Source: CAYWWY01 sp964462525
GTDB lineage: Bacteria; Thermotogota; Thermotogae; MWEM01
Length of the DNA stretch: 64,000 nt
Assembly (NCBI GenBank): GCA_964462525.1
Contig: CAYWWY010000002.1
Location: 1 to 64,000, forward strand
Direction: 5' to 3'
Shown: positions 49,957-58,977 of the stretch, one piece after another
How positions within the stretch are numbered: position 1 is the first letter of the stretch
Layout of the letters: each line of letters begins with the position of its first letter
The notes under the pieces: generated by a model
Database searches by the model: none
What the model saw: the letters and a program-made list of their open reading frames with translations, nothing else
What the model was told of the DNA's origin: nothing
Made by a program: the position numbers and the translations under genes

Positions 49957-50955
49957 ATGAAAAAATTACGGATGGCGTTGCTGGTAGGAATGGTTTTGGT
50001 AATGGGATTATCATTCGCTCAAGAAATTGTTCGCGCGTATACGACCTTTGAAGAACAATTGGCTATGGAAGTCTTTCAAGCATTTGAACAAGCGACTGGG
50101 ATTAAGGTAGAGTGGGTGCGCCTTTCAGGTGGAGAAGCGATTGCACGTATGGAAGCCGAGCGAGCAAACCCTCAAGCTTCCATCTGGGTTGGAGGCGTTG
50201 GCCTGAACCACATCGAAGCCAAAAATAAAGGCCTCACAACTCCCTACCGATCGAGAGCTGCTGTCCATACACCCGCAGAGTTTATCGATCCCGAGTACTA
50301 TTGGATTGGTTTGTATATCGGACCTTTGGCATTTGCCACCAACATCAACCGCGCCAGAGAACTGGGACTCGAAGCTCCTCAGGGTTGGTTTGACATCATC
50401 GACTCTAAGTATGCCAACTTGGTGCGTGTAGCTAATCCCGCTACGTCCGGTACTGCATACAACGTCATCACAACTCTGATTAGCCTCTTTGGAGGAGATG
50501 AAGATGTTGCCTTTATGTACTTGGAAAAGTTGGATCAAAGCATTGATCAGTATACCCGCAGCGGGTCCGCTCCGGGAAGAAGCGTGGCCATTGGAGAGAT
50601 TCCCTTCTCTATCGGGTATGCCCATGATATGGTTCGCTTAAAAGTAGAGGGAGGTGCCCCGATTGAAATTACCGTGCCTCGAGAAGGGACTGGATACGAA
50701 TTGGCATCCATGTCTTTGATCCACAATGGACCTGAACCTGTCAACGCAAAGAAGCTGTATGATTTTGTTTTGGGTCTGGAATGCCTTGAGATCCTAGCCA
50801 GTTGGTATGTGGTTCCAGTTTCATCCATCGCCCCTACACAAGAGGTCGCAATCAACATTGCGGATTTAAAAACGGTCCATCAGGATTTTGTTTGGGATGG
50901 AGCCAACCGCGAACGACTAGTGGATCGCTGGAACCGAGAAATCGGCGCTGACTGA
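49957..50955 (+). CDS. ABC transporter solute-binding protein, Fe3+/family 1 type
   Basis: 332 residues from ATG 49957, behind GGGAGG. A signal peptide (KKLRMALLVGMVLVMGLSFA) is followed by the bilobal family-1 fold: VRAYTTFEEQLAMEVFQAFE, GIKVEWVRLSGGEAIARM, then PLAFATNINRARELG and SGTAYNVI, which match the iron(III)/AfuA-type binding proteins. It lies 82 bases after the GerW-like gene and is closed by a terminator. No permease or ATPase follows, so it must feed a transporter encoded elsewhere or act as a sensor component. Confidence 0.88.
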   Translation: MKKLRMALLVGMVLVMGLSFAQEIVRAYTTFEEQLAMEVFQAFEQATGIKVEWVRLSGGEAIARMEAERANPQASIWVGGVGLNHIEAKNKGLTTPYRSRAAVHTPAEFIDPEYYWIGLYIGPLAFATNINRARELGLEAPQGWFDIIDSKYANLVRVANPATSGTAYNVITTLISLFGGDEDVAFMYLEKLDQSIDQYTRSGSAPGRSVAIGEIPFSIGYAHDMVRLKVEGGAPIEITVPREGTGYELASMSLIHNGPEPVNAKKLYDFVLGLECLEILASWYVVPVSSIAPTQEVAINIADLKTVHQDFVWDGANRERLVDRWNREIGAD

Positions 50956-50965
50956 TTGTATGAGA

Positions 50966-50990
50966 GGCGGGCAAATGCCCGCCTTTTTTT
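50966..50990 (+). terminator. Rho-independent terminator after the solute-binding protein
   Basis: GGCGGGC-aaat-GCCCGCC followed by seven T. Confidence 0.95.
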
Positions 50991-51368
50991 ATTATTCAAT
51001 CAATATGCCCGCCATAGCTGACTCTTTCAGAAACGGATTGAACCGATCAAAAGGTGATCTATTGCCTTATCTGCTTGAAAAAGAACACTCCTTTCGATTT
51101 TGCACGAGAAGCACGAACCCATTCATGACCCCCAAACCAAAACAGCCAATCCACACTGGACCGCCTCTCTTCTCAACCTAAAGGGTCCAAATCACAGACG
51201 GAGGTGTATGATAACCGCAAAACAATCGCGCCAAAAACCAAAGGGTTCGGTAATGATATTTACGAACAACTGAATGCTTCTTCTTTTTTTCGTCTGAAGC
51301 TTATAGATCGATATTCATCAATTCTGTGGAATCATCCTTTTGAGATAAAGTAGAGAGGAGCGAGGCAA
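50991..51368. other. Intergenic stretch of about 380 bases
   Basis: After the terminator, about 300 bases hold no frame with protein character. A weak Shine-Dalgarno-like GGAGGTG with an ATG at 51208 leads only to a short frame. Near the right end, TGAGATAAAG could be an extended -10 element for the GH65 gene. No repeat or RNA element is recognised. Confidence 0.45.
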
Positions 51369-53693
51369 GTGTACCAAGACTATGATCCAAATTGGTGGAT
51401 TGTCGAAGAACATTTTCCTCCAAAAGACAATCCTTTGGCTGAGACACAGTTTTCAATCGGCAATGGATCCATTGGCTTGAGAGGGGCGTTCGAAGAAGAG
51501 TATCCTGACTCGATTCTTCCATCAATCAAAGGGACCTTTCTCAACGGATTTTTTGATACCGTGCCGATTGATTATGCAGAAAACGCGTATGGTTTCGCGC
51601 GGAACCACCAACTCATGGTGAATCTTCCTGACGGAAGAGGATTCCACTTTTCGATCGATGGTGAACCATTTCATCTGTTTCAAGGAAAAATCCTTCGATA
51701 TTTCCGAGGTTTTGATCTGAAACAAGGGATTGTTTTTCGGGATGTAATTTGGCAGTCTCCCTTGGGAAAAAGAGTTCATTATCAAAGCTTACGGTTCGCT
51801 TCATTTGAGCGGAAAGAACTCATGGTCTTTCATTTTGAGATCACTCCTTTGGATGGATCCGGAACCATTCTTTGTACTTCCACATTGAATGGAGATGTTC
51901 AAAACCTCATTGCAAAGGATGATCCCCGAGTGGGTTCTCATTTTCATAACCCACCCCTATCCTTTCTTGACGCCTTTCACGAAAACTACCTGGGTGTCCT
52001 GATCCAAAAAACACAGAATACCGGTTTTGCCCTCGTATCAGTGATGGATCATTGTTTCTCTCAAGATCGTGATATCAATCACCGTGTGCATCAGAGTGAA
52101 CAAATGCTGCAATCTGATTTTGAAATAGATCGATCGAAAGGATCCAAACTAACCTTGACCAAATTCGTTTGTTATTGTTCCAGTAAAGACACGGAAGAAC
52201 GCACGGTGCTTGATCGAGCGAAGCAAGTCATCCATTCGGCAAAAGAAACTGGAATCCAAGAATTAATGAGAGAGCAAAAAAAATACTTTCAAAATTACTG
52301 GTCAAGGTCTGACATTGAGATTGTGGGAGATCCACACATCCAACAAGCCCTCCGATTCAACCAACTCCATTTAATCCAATCGACCGGGCGCGATGGAAAG
52401 ACAAATATCCCTTCCAAAGGATTAACAGGCGAAGGATATGGTGGCCATTATTTTTGGGATACAGAAATATACGTATTGCCTTATTTTTTATACACTCATC
52501 CCTGGATCGCTCGAAACCTTTTGCTATATAGGATATCTATATTGGATCAAGCGAAAATTCGCGCTCGTGAAATGGGTCACTCTCGAGGAGCATTATTTCC
52601 CTGGCGCACAATTGGGGGAGAAGAAAGCTCTGCATACTTTCCTGCAGGTACAGCCCAATATCATATAAACGCCGACATCGCATACGCATTGAAACTGTAT
52701 ATGGAAGCAACTGATGACGACCGATTGCTCATAGAAGATGGGGGAGCAATCATGTTGTTTGAGACCGCGCGGATCTGGATCAGTTTGGGTCATTTTTCAA
52801 TGCAAAAAGATGGGCAGTTTTGCATCGATTGTGTCACGGGACCGGATGAATATACAGCTTTGGTTAATAACAACACATATACAAATTTAATGGCGCAGAC
52901 TCATCTTCTCTATGCACACGAAGTTTTTCAGCAATTGAAGAACCGTTTTTCCGATCCATTGAATCGGATGATGCAAAGGATTCAATTGAGTGAGACCGAA
53001 GCGGAAGAATGGAAGGAAGCGGCAGATAAGATGTATATTCCTTTCAACCAAGAGCTTGAAATCTACCCTCAGGATGATCATTTCTTGGAAAAAAAGCGGT
53101 GGGACTTTGATCGTGTCCCAAAAAGCCATTACCCTCTCTTGTTACATTATCACCCACTCGTTATCTATCGGCATCAAGTATGCAAGCAACCGGATGTTGT
53201 TTTGGCCCAATTCTTGCTTGGGAATCGGTTTTCTCGCGAGCAAAAGAGAAGAGATTTCGAGTACTATGAAGCCATAACGACCCATGATTCTTCCCTTTCT
53301 TCTTGCATTCATAGCATTATGGCCTCAGAAACCGGACATAGAGAAAAAGCCGAATTCTACTTTCAGCAAACCGTCCGGATCGATCTAGATAACATCCAAC
53401 ATAATACCAGGGATGGGATTCATGCAGCTGCCATGGCTGGAAGTTGGATGACAGTGATTTTCGGATATGCCGGAATGCGTACGAATGGAGGACATCTTTC
53501 ATTCAATCCTTATCTCCCCTCAAACTGGAATCAATATCGTTTCAAAATCTTCTTCCGGCAAAGACGGATAAACGTTCACGTTGATAAAAAAAAAGCGTTA
53601 TATTCTTTGGAATCAGGGGATTCAATTACGATTTCCCACCAAAACGAATCGATCAACCTGAAACCAAAAGGTGCAATTTCTCGGGAATTATGA
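51369..53693 (+). CDS. GH65 disaccharide phosphorylase (maltose/trehalose/kojibiose type)
   Basis: 774 residues, the family length. The N-terminal beta-sandwich starts with NPLAETQFSIGNGSIGLRG, split by convention; the (alpha/alpha)6 barrel holds GEGYGGHYFWDTEIYVLP and SRGALFPWRTI, the catalytic acid Glu near 493 in TGPDEYTALVNNNTYTN, and a phosphate-binding region near KQPDVVLAQFLLG and THDSSLSSCIHS. It phosphorolyses an alpha-linked glucose disaccharide to beta-glucose 1-phosphate. Start is GTG with GAGGAG upstream. A beta-phosphoglucomutase gene is not in the window. Which disaccharide is used cannot be decided. Confidence 0.92.
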   Translation: MYQDYDPNWWIVEEHFPPKDNPLAETQFSIGNGSIGLRGAFEEEYPDSILPSIKGTFLNGFFDTVPIDYAENAYGFARNHQLMVNLPDGRGFHFSIDGEPFHLFQGKILRYFRGFDLKQGIVFRDVIWQSPLGKRVHYQSLRFASFERKELMVFHFEITPLDGSGTILCTSTLNGDVQNLIAKDDPRVGSHFHNPPLSFLDAFHENYLGVLIQKTQNTGFALVSVMDHCFSQDRDINHRVHQSEQMLQSDFEIDRSKGSKLTLTKFVCYCSSKDTEERTVLDRAKQVIHSAKETGIQELMREQKKYFQNYWSRSDIEIVGDPHIQQALRFNQLHLIQSTGRDGKTNIPSKGLTGEGYGGHYFWDTEIYVLPYFLYTHPWIARNLLLYRISILDQAKIRAREMGHSRGALFPWRTIGGEESSAYFPAGTAQYHINADIAYALKLYMEATDDDRLLIEDGGAIMLFETARIWISLGHFSMQKDGQFCIDCVTGPDEYTALVNNNTYTNLMAQTHLLYAHEVFQQLKNRFSDPLNRMMQRIQLSETEAEEWKEAADKMYIPFNQELEIYPQDDHFLEKKRWDFDRVPKSHYPLLLHYHPLVIYRHQVCKQPDVVLAQFLLGNRFSREQKRRDFEYYEAITTHDSSLSSCIHSIMASETGHREKAEFYFQQTVRIDLDNIQHNTRDGIHAAAMAGSWMTVIFGYAGMRTNGGHLSFNPYLPSNWNQYRFKIFFRQRRINVHVDKKKALYSLESGDSITISHQNESINLKPKGAISREL

Positions 53694-53699
53694 TACAAT
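53691..53699 (+). promoter_or_regulatory. Extended -10 promoter candidate for the dnaN cluster
   Basis: TGA-TACAAT overlaps the GH65 stop codon, about 30 bases before the next start. Confidence 0.45.
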
Positions 53700-53730
53700 A
53701 ATGCAGGTTCGGTAGAAAGGGGGCCAAAAG

Positions 53731-54081
53731 ATGGTGGATCAGATCACTCAGATTTTACAGATGATAAAGAATGGTCAAATTGGAAATGCCCAAGCGTTGG
53801 AATTGATTAAAGTTTTACGTGATGTACAAAGCCAACCAAAAGGTTCAGCGTTGATGAAAATGGAGATCAATTCCGAGAAAGGAGATATCGTTCGCCTAAG
53901 CCTTCCGCTTTCTATGGTTCGGTATCTTCGCCACTTCATTTCAGAAGATGTTCCGTTTCATTCAAATGGAGAAAGTTGGGATGTTGATACTGTGGTTTCC
54001 ATGGTTTCTGACGGATATCGAGAGGTCATGACGGCTGTATTGTCTGACGGAAGTGAAATGAAGGTATATTTCCAGGAGTGA
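53731..54081 (+). CDS. Small protein with SHOCT-like N terminus
   Basis: 116 residues. The first 35 residues (ITQILQMIKNGQIGNAQALELIKVL, split by convention) have the look of the SHOCT-like helix-turn-helix pair seen at the N terminus of YvlB-type proteins. The rest is a small alpha/beta domain with RLSLPLSMVRYLRHFIS and SMVSDGYREVM, resembling the C-terminal part of such proteins. Start ATG behind AAAGGGGG. It precedes the RsbW-like gene by seven bases; these two may form a regulatory pair, as small proteins of this type often accompany anti-sigma or PspC-type systems, but that is inference. Confidence 0.7.
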   Translation: MVDQITQILQMIKNGQIGNAQALELIKVLRDVQSQPKGSALMKMEINSEKGDIVRLSLPLSMVRYLRHFISEDVPFHSNGESWDVDTVVSMVSDGYREVMTAVLSDGSEMKVYFQE

Positions 54082-54088
54082 TCGAGTA

Positions 54089-54571
54089 TTGGATTCTCTT
54101 ACCTTCAGTACGTTCCAGTTTACCATCTTTGGAATTGTCCAACTTAGTCAGATGATCAAGACTGTATATGCAATGGAAACAGAAAAAATTCTTCCCTCTA
54201 CTGAAATGCTAGACCTTGTATTGATGGAATTGGTAGCCAATGCCTACAAATACGGCAATCAGTGCAATGATCAATTGCCAATCACTGTCAAACTCTTCTG
54301 GGATACCCATTCAACCTATATACAGCTTAAAGATGCAGCTCTGACAGGCGGGCTTTCTGAAGATCTTTTTTCCGGAGAAATCCAATTTGATCACGACCAG
54401 TTCCCTGAATGGGGAGAGCAGAAATCCTTGAAGTTTGGGATTCCTTTGATCCGAACCTTTGCGCAAATCAATTTTCACCCATCTGGTAATGTCATATACA
54501 AATTGCCGCACAATCATACAGTGTTCAAGAATCAGGAGGATGAGTATGCAACTGAACCTGAGCCGAAATGA
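54089..54571 (+). CDS. RsbW-like HATPase-fold protein with altered nucleotide boxes
   Basis: 160 residues, starting at TTG 54089 after CAGGAG. The segment MLDLVLMELVANAYKYGNQ carries the N box (E..ANAYKYGN) of the HATPase_c_2 family, which includes anti-sigma serine kinases such as RsbW and SpoIIAB. The following G1 box (normally DxGxG) reads LKDAALTGG, and the G2 region reads KFGIPLIRTFAQ, so nucleotide binding is doubtful. The last 26 bases overlap dnaN. No sigma factor or anti-anti-sigma gene is nearby; the role is unknown. Confidence 0.78.
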   Translation: MDSLTFSTFQFTIFGIVQLSQMIKTVYAMETEKILPSTEMLDLVLMELVANAYKYGNQCNDQLPITVKLFWDTHSTYIQLKDAALTGGLSEDLFSGEIQFDHDQFPEWGEQKSLKFGIPLIRTFAQINFHPSGNVIYKLPHNHTVFKNQEDEYATEPEPK

Positions 54572-55655
54572 ACTTCAATTTGCAGCTGTAGAAGTAACAA
54601 ACGTGATTCATCCAAAACTCGTAAAACCGATCTTGGGCGGAGTCTTGATCCGGGCACGCGAAGGGAAGGTCCAATTTTCCGCTACTGATATGGAGTCTTC
54701 CATTCAAATTGAATGGGAAACAGCTATTGAAGAGGAAGGACAAGTAGTTGTTGATGCAAAAACCTTTTCGGAAATTGTTTCCAATCTGAATGAAGAACGA
54801 ATCCGACTGGAACTTGAGCTCTCATCTTTGCGGATTGCTGGTGGATCTGCCCATATGGATCTCCCTACCATGGATCCTGAAAGCTTTCCCCCAATTCAGC
54901 TGATTGAAACCGGCGCCGTGTTTCGTTTTTCCAAGGACCTTTTGAAATCGATGATTCAAAAAGTGATCTTTGCTGCTTCGATTGATGATTTCATGAAAAA
55001 CCTAAACGGTGTATTGTGGGAGCTCAATGGCAAATATCTCCGTTTGGTCGCTGCAGATGGATTTCGCCTAGCTTTAGCGGAAGAACCGGCATTTGAAAGC
55101 GAGCCTATTGAAACCCCTGTTTCTTTTTTGATCTCGCTAAAAGCGATGAAAGAATTTTTATCTCTGTTGCGTGAAACAGAAGAAGAAACCATCGAACTCG
55201 TATATGATGACCGAAGGGTTGGCATTCATCTAGATCGAATCCACTTTACAGCACGGGTACTGGATATGGATTTTCCGGATTATCGGAAAGTGATTCCTTC
55301 CAGTTTTCGAACGAAAGTAGAATGCGATCGAGAAAAACTACTCCAACAGCTGAAACTAGCCAATATCATAACAAGGCATTCAGGAGAGAGCGTCCGTTTA
55401 GAAGTCCGTCAAGATGCCCTTAAAGTCCTAGCGAAAACTTCTGAACGGGGGGCGGCGGATATTGAAATCATCGTTCATAAAGACGGAGATGATCTTACAG
55501 CTGCTTATAATGCCAAATTTTTGATCGATGCTCTCCAGCAGTTTAAAGAACCCCAAATCGAACTGAGTTTTGTGGATCGGGTTGGTCCTCTTCAAATGAC
55601 AGATTTGGATCCGCAAGGGTACCTGTGCATTGTTATGCCTGTGCGAATTGACTGA
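54546..55655 (+). CDS. dnaN: DNA polymerase III sliding clamp, beta subunit
   Basis: 369 residues from ATG 54546, six bases after AGGAGG; the ATG at 54540 touches the site. Three clamp domains in order: the first begins MQLNLSRNELQFAAVEVTNV, the second includes VIFAASIDDFMKNLNGVLWE, and the third ends with LDPQGYLCIVMPVRID, where the C-terminal MPVR motif is the family signature and part of the protein-binding cleft. It tethers polymerase III to DNA. The gene is not next to dnaA or gyrB but lies between an RsbW-like gene and ispF. Confidence 0.96.
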   Translation: MQLNLSRNELQFAAVEVTNVIHPKLVKPILGGVLIRAREGKVQFSATDMESSIQIEWETAIEEEGQVVVDAKTFSEIVSNLNEERIRLELELSSLRIAGGSAHMDLPTMDPESFPPIQLIETGAVFRFSKDLLKSMIQKVIFAASIDDFMKNLNGVLWELNGKYLRLVAADGFRLALAEEPAFESEPIETPVSFLISLKAMKEFLSLLRETEEETIELVYDDRRVGIHLDRIHFTARVLDMDFPDYRKVIPSSFRTKVECDREKLLQQLKLANIITRHSGESVRLEVRQDALKVLAKTSERGAADIEIIVHKDGDDLTAAYNAKFLIDALQQFKEPQIELSFVDRVGPLQMTDLDPQGYLCIVMPVRID

Positions 55656-55659
55656 ACCA

Positions 55660-56151
55660 ATGAGAGTGGGCATCGGATATGATATTCATGCACTTGTACC
55701 CGAGAGAAAGCTAATCCTTGGTGGTGTGGATATCCCTTTTTCCAAAGGGCTTGAAGGTCATTCTGACGCGGATGTGTTGGTTCATGCGATCATCGATGCA
55801 TTATTAGGCGCTGCCGGTTTGGGTGATATCGGGCATTACTTTCCAGATACGGACCCACAGTGGACTGGGGTATCCAGTCTATTGCTACTGCAAACAGTAT
55901 CCGTTCTCTTGATCGAGACCCGATGGAAGGTTGGAAACGTTGATGCGGTGATTGTCGCTCAATCTCCGAAAATTTCACCATACATCGAGACAATCCGAAA
56001 GAATATCGCTGCCGGCTTACAAATATCCTCTACTCAAGTAAATATCAAAGCGACAACACCCGAAGGATTAGGAGCTTTGGGACGACTAGAAGGAATCGCG
56101 TCGTTTGCAACAGTTTTACTCCAAAAAACGGAACGAATGGATTTACTCTAG
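55660..56151 (+). CDS. ispF: 2-C-methyl-D-erythritol 2,4-cyclodiphosphate synthase
   Basis: Fifth step of the non-mevalonate isoprenoid pathway. 163 residues: start MRVGIGYDIHALVP holds the Asp-His zinc ligands, HSDADVLVHAIIDALLGAAG follows, then GLGDIGHYFPDTDPQW, NVDAVIVAQSPKI and the C-terminal KATTPEGLGALGR. ATG at 55660, four bases after the dnaN stop. Other pathway genes are not in the window. Confidence 0.97.
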   Translation: MRVGIGYDIHALVPERKLILGGVDIPFSKGLEGHSDADVLVHAIIDALLGAAGLGDIGHYFPDTDPQWTGVSSLLLLQTVSVLLIETRWKVGNVDAVIVAQSPKISPYIETIRKNIAAGLQISSTQVNIKATTPEGLGALGRLEGIASFATVLLQKTERMDLL

Positions 56152-56154
56152 CCC

Positions 56155-56934
56155 ATGCTTTTTGGAAGATATCTTCATCAAAATTCGTTCATTCATAGAC
56201 TCGATCCAAGGCTCAAGATTTTAGAAATATTGTCCATAAGCGTCATTCTTTTCTTTATCCCCTCTTTTCTGGGGGTTATAGTCATTGGATTGTGGTTGGC
56301 GGTTTGGGCCGGAATCAGTCGAATTTCTTTCTTATTCTTTTTTCGGTTACTTTCCAAACTTTGGTTCCTTTTTGTGGTTATTGCATTTATTCAGCTATTC
56401 CAAGGAAGCGGAAAAGTTTGGATTGAATTGCCTTTATCATTGCGGATAACACAGGGGGGGGTCTTCAATGCGGTTCTCCTTAGTTTGCGGCTTATCCTGC
56501 TGGTTTTTGCATCGTTGCTTCTCTCTGCAACAACCTCCCCATTGCGCTTCGTGGATGGCATAGAAGGGATTCTTCGCTTTTTTCGCGTTTCAAAGGAACA
56601 ATCCCATGAGATCGGCATGGTGATGGGTATATCCATCCGGTTTTTTCCGTCGATCCAATTGGAGTGGAATACGCTCATCAAAGCGCAAAAGAGCCGAGGA
56701 ATTCCATTGGACTTTGGACCATGGATCCGAAGAATTCCTAATTTGTTCTCCGTTCTTTTGCCCATGCTCGGAAATACTTTGAGAAATGCTGAAACCCTTG
56801 AAAAAGCAATGATATCTCGGTCCTATTCCGGAAGCGTTGGTCGGTCAAAAATGGAACCTTTGAACTGTACTTCTTCTGATTATGTGATGCTCATATTTCA
56901 TTTTGGTGTGCTATGCGCAGCGTTGTATTTCTAG
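56155..56934 (+). CDS. ecfT: Energy-coupling factor transporter membrane component EcfT
   Basis: 259 residues, about five to six membrane helices. The N-terminal FIHRLDPRLKILE is the EcfT/CbiQ start; the two coupling motifs with Ala-Arg-Gly pattern are visible as KAQKSRG and AMISRSYSG. EcfT transmits ATP hydrolysis by EcfA proteins to substrate-binding S components for vitamin or metal uptake. The gene starts three bases after ispF. Neither EcfA ATPases nor S components are in the window, although in many bacteria they adjoin. Confidence 0.88.
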   Translation: MLFGRYLHQNSFIHRLDPRLKILEILSISVILFFIPSFLGVIVIGLWLAVWAGISRISFLFFFRLLSKLWFLFVVIAFIQLFQGSGKVWIELPLSLRITQGGVFNAVLLSLRLILLVFASLLLSATTSPLRFVDGIEGILRFFRVSKEQSHEIGMVMGISIRFFPSIQLEWNTLIKAQKSRGIPLDFGPWIRRIPNLFSVLLPMLGNTLRNAETLEKAMISRSYSGSVGRSKMEPLNCTSSDYVMLIFHFGVLCAALYF

Positions 56935-56971
56935 TATCCCTTGTTTTTGCGTAATCCAAAGAGGAGGGTTT

Positions 56972-57676
56972 ATGCGGTACCAAAATTGGGATGAAACTTG
57001 GGTACAGCAGTATTCCAAACTGGGGGGTATAGATGAAGCCGGCAGAGGTCCTCTTGCCGGACCGGTTGTTTCTGTTTGCGTTTTCATCCATTCTGATATG
57101 GATCGGGCGTTGCATGAGCAACTTCCATTCATTAATGACTCAAAGAGGATGACTTCAAAACAAAGAGACCATGTTTACCAATGGATTGACCATCATGAGG
57201 TGCCTTATGGTGTCGGATGGGCAACCGAAGAAGAAATTGATTGCATCAATATCTTGAAAGCAACTCAGAATGCTATGATTCGAGCGAAAGAATCGATAAA
57301 AGTAGGTTTGGATTACTGTCTAGTAGATGGATGCGGATTCTTCTTCCCCTTTCCCCACCAACAGATCATTGGTGGAGATGGAAAATCACTAAGGATTGCT
57401 GTAGCTTCTGTTTTGGCTAAAGAGATTCGGGACCATTACATGAAATCATTGTCAAGAGAATATCCCAAGTACACATTTCATGCTCATAAAGGGTACCCGA
57501 CAAGAAACCACCATAGAGAAATTTCTGAATCGGGCGTGCATCCCATTCATCGCTTCTCATACCGACCTGTATGGGAATGGTGTGATCGGTCCAAATGGGA
57601 TCGTTGGTTGGAAGAAGGAAGAATTACAGCCAATCGACATCAGAGTGTCCTTAACCGTTGGGAGGGGAATAAATGA
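56972..57676 (+). CDS. rnhB: Ribonuclease HII
   Basis: Removes ribonucleotides from DNA and degrades RNA-DNA hybrids. 234 residues from ATG 56972, behind GAGGAGGG. The signature GGIDEAGRGPLAGPVV holds the first catalytic Asp-Glu pair; further catalytic residues are in LVDGCG and IAVASVLAKEIRDHYM, followed by HKGYPTRNH. The stop overlaps the next start as ATGA. A long stop-free upstream extension begins inside ecfT and is not used. Confidence 0.97.
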   Translation: MRYQNWDETWVQQYSKLGGIDEAGRGPLAGPVVSVCVFIHSDMDRALHEQLPFINDSKRMTSKQRDHVYQWIDHHEVPYGVGWATEEEIDCINILKATQNAMIRAKESIKVGLDYCLVDGCGFFFPFPHQQIIGGDGKSLRIAVASVLAKEIRDHYMKSLSREYPKYTFHAHKGYPTRNHHREISESGVHPIHRFSYRPVWEWCDRSKWDRWLEEGRITANRHQSVLNRWEGNK

Positions 57677-58974
57677 ACACCGTCGATTTTATTATGGATA
57701 AAAGAAATGGATTGCGCCATTCCAACGAAGATATCCAAGCATTCGTCTCTGGAACGATCCATGATCAAATTCCCGATTACCAAATTGCTGCATGGTTGAT
57801 GGCCGTATTCTTCAATGGCCTTGATCCCGAAGAACGATCCACGCTTACCGCGCAAATGGCTCGTCAGGGCGATCAGATCGATCTTTCTTCTATCAAAGGA
57901 AAGGTTGTCGACAAGCATTCTACCGGAGGAGTAGGAGATAAAACAACGCTAGCAATTGGTCCGATCGTTGCATCCTGTGGTGTCCCTGTAGCCAAGCTTT
58001 CCGGAAGAGGTTTGGGTATCACAGGTGGCACAATCGATAAACTGGAAGCCATTCCGGGGTTTCAGACAGAATATAAAATTCCGAAGATGATCGACCAAGT
58101 AAATCGAATTGGCATCGCTCTATCTTCCAGCACCCCAAACCTTGTTCCCGCTGACAAAAAGCTTTATGCTTTGCGTGATGTGACAGCGACCACAGATGAA
58201 CCTTCGCTGATTGCTTCCAGTATCATGAGCAAAAAACTTGCGGGAGGCGCTTCTGCTTTCGTGCTCGACGTAAAAGTAGGCAGCGGCGCTTTCATGAAAT
58301 CCGTGGAGGAAGCGAAGTCACTAGCGCAGATTATGGTAGAAATTGCCAAATCTCATAATCGACAGGCAGTCGCGATTCTTTCCGATATGAATCAACCCTT
58401 AGGGAATACGGTTGGAAATGCTTTGGAAGTCTGTGAGGCCCAAGATGTTCTTCTGGGGAAAGGGCCAAAGGATATCACAGAGCTTGTAATGGTTTTGTCT
58501 TCTTATATGATCGCGCTATCTCGAAACGCATCGTTGGAAGAAGCGCAAGCACAGGCTAAAGAGTCCATCCGTACGGGAAAAGCGTTTCAGAAGTGGAGAC
58601 AGTGGGTGAACGAACAAGGCGGGGACATCACATATCTGGATCATCCTTCCCAATTCTTCGATGGGATCCATAAGGTTCCTTTTTTGGCCAAGGAAGATGG
58701 AGTGCTACAAATGATCCATTGCGATCAAATTGGTCATGCCGCAATGATCTTAGGAGCAGGACGTGAATCCAAATCAGATGCCATCGATTTTGGCGTTGGC
58801 TTGGATCTCAAGAAGAAGATCGGTGATCCTGTCTCTATTGGAGAAGAAGTATTAACCATCTACTATCGAGACTCAAATCGGTTAGAACGGGCTTTAGGAA
58901 TATTGAGAAATGCAATTGTAATCGGTGAAGGATCAGTGGAAAACCATTCGCTTGTTTGGGATATTATTCACTAA
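57673..58974 (+). CDS. pdp: Pyrimidine-nucleoside phosphorylase
   Basis: Phosphorolysis of uridine, thymidine and deoxyuridine to base and (deoxy)ribose 1-phosphate. 433 residues, the family length. N-terminal helical domain with IMDKRNGLRHSNEDI and AAWLMAVFFNGL, then VDKHSTGGVGDKTTL (phosphate site), the family signature SGRGLGITGGTIDKLEAIPG, split by convention, and KKLAGGASAFVLDVKVGSGAF. It starts as an ATGA overlap with rnhB. It supplies uracil to Upp (12812-13459). Confidence 0.95.
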   Translation: MNTVDFIMDKRNGLRHSNEDIQAFVSGTIHDQIPDYQIAAWLMAVFFNGLDPEERSTLTAQMARQGDQIDLSSIKGKVVDKHSTGGVGDKTTLAIGPIVASCGVPVAKLSGRGLGITGGTIDKLEAIPGFQTEYKIPKMIDQVNRIGIALSSSTPNLVPADKKLYALRDVTATTDEPSLIASSIMSKKLAGGASAFVLDVKVGSGAFMKSVEEAKSLAQIMVEIAKSHNRQAVAILSDMNQPLGNTVGNALEVCEAQDVLLGKGPKDITELVMVLSSYMIALSRNASLEEAQAQAKESIRTGKAFQKWRQWVNEQGGDITYLDHPSQFFDGIHKVPFLAKEDGVLQMIHCDQIGHAAMILGAGRESKSDAIDFGVGLDLKKKIGDPVSIGEEVLTIYYRDSNRLERALGILRNAIVIGEGSVENHSLVWDIIH

Positions 58975-58977
58975 ATA

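Noticed and set aside
50960..51181. 73-codon plus-strand frame after the solute-binding protein gene
   Set aside because: It starts within the terminator hairpin and has no protein-like pattern.
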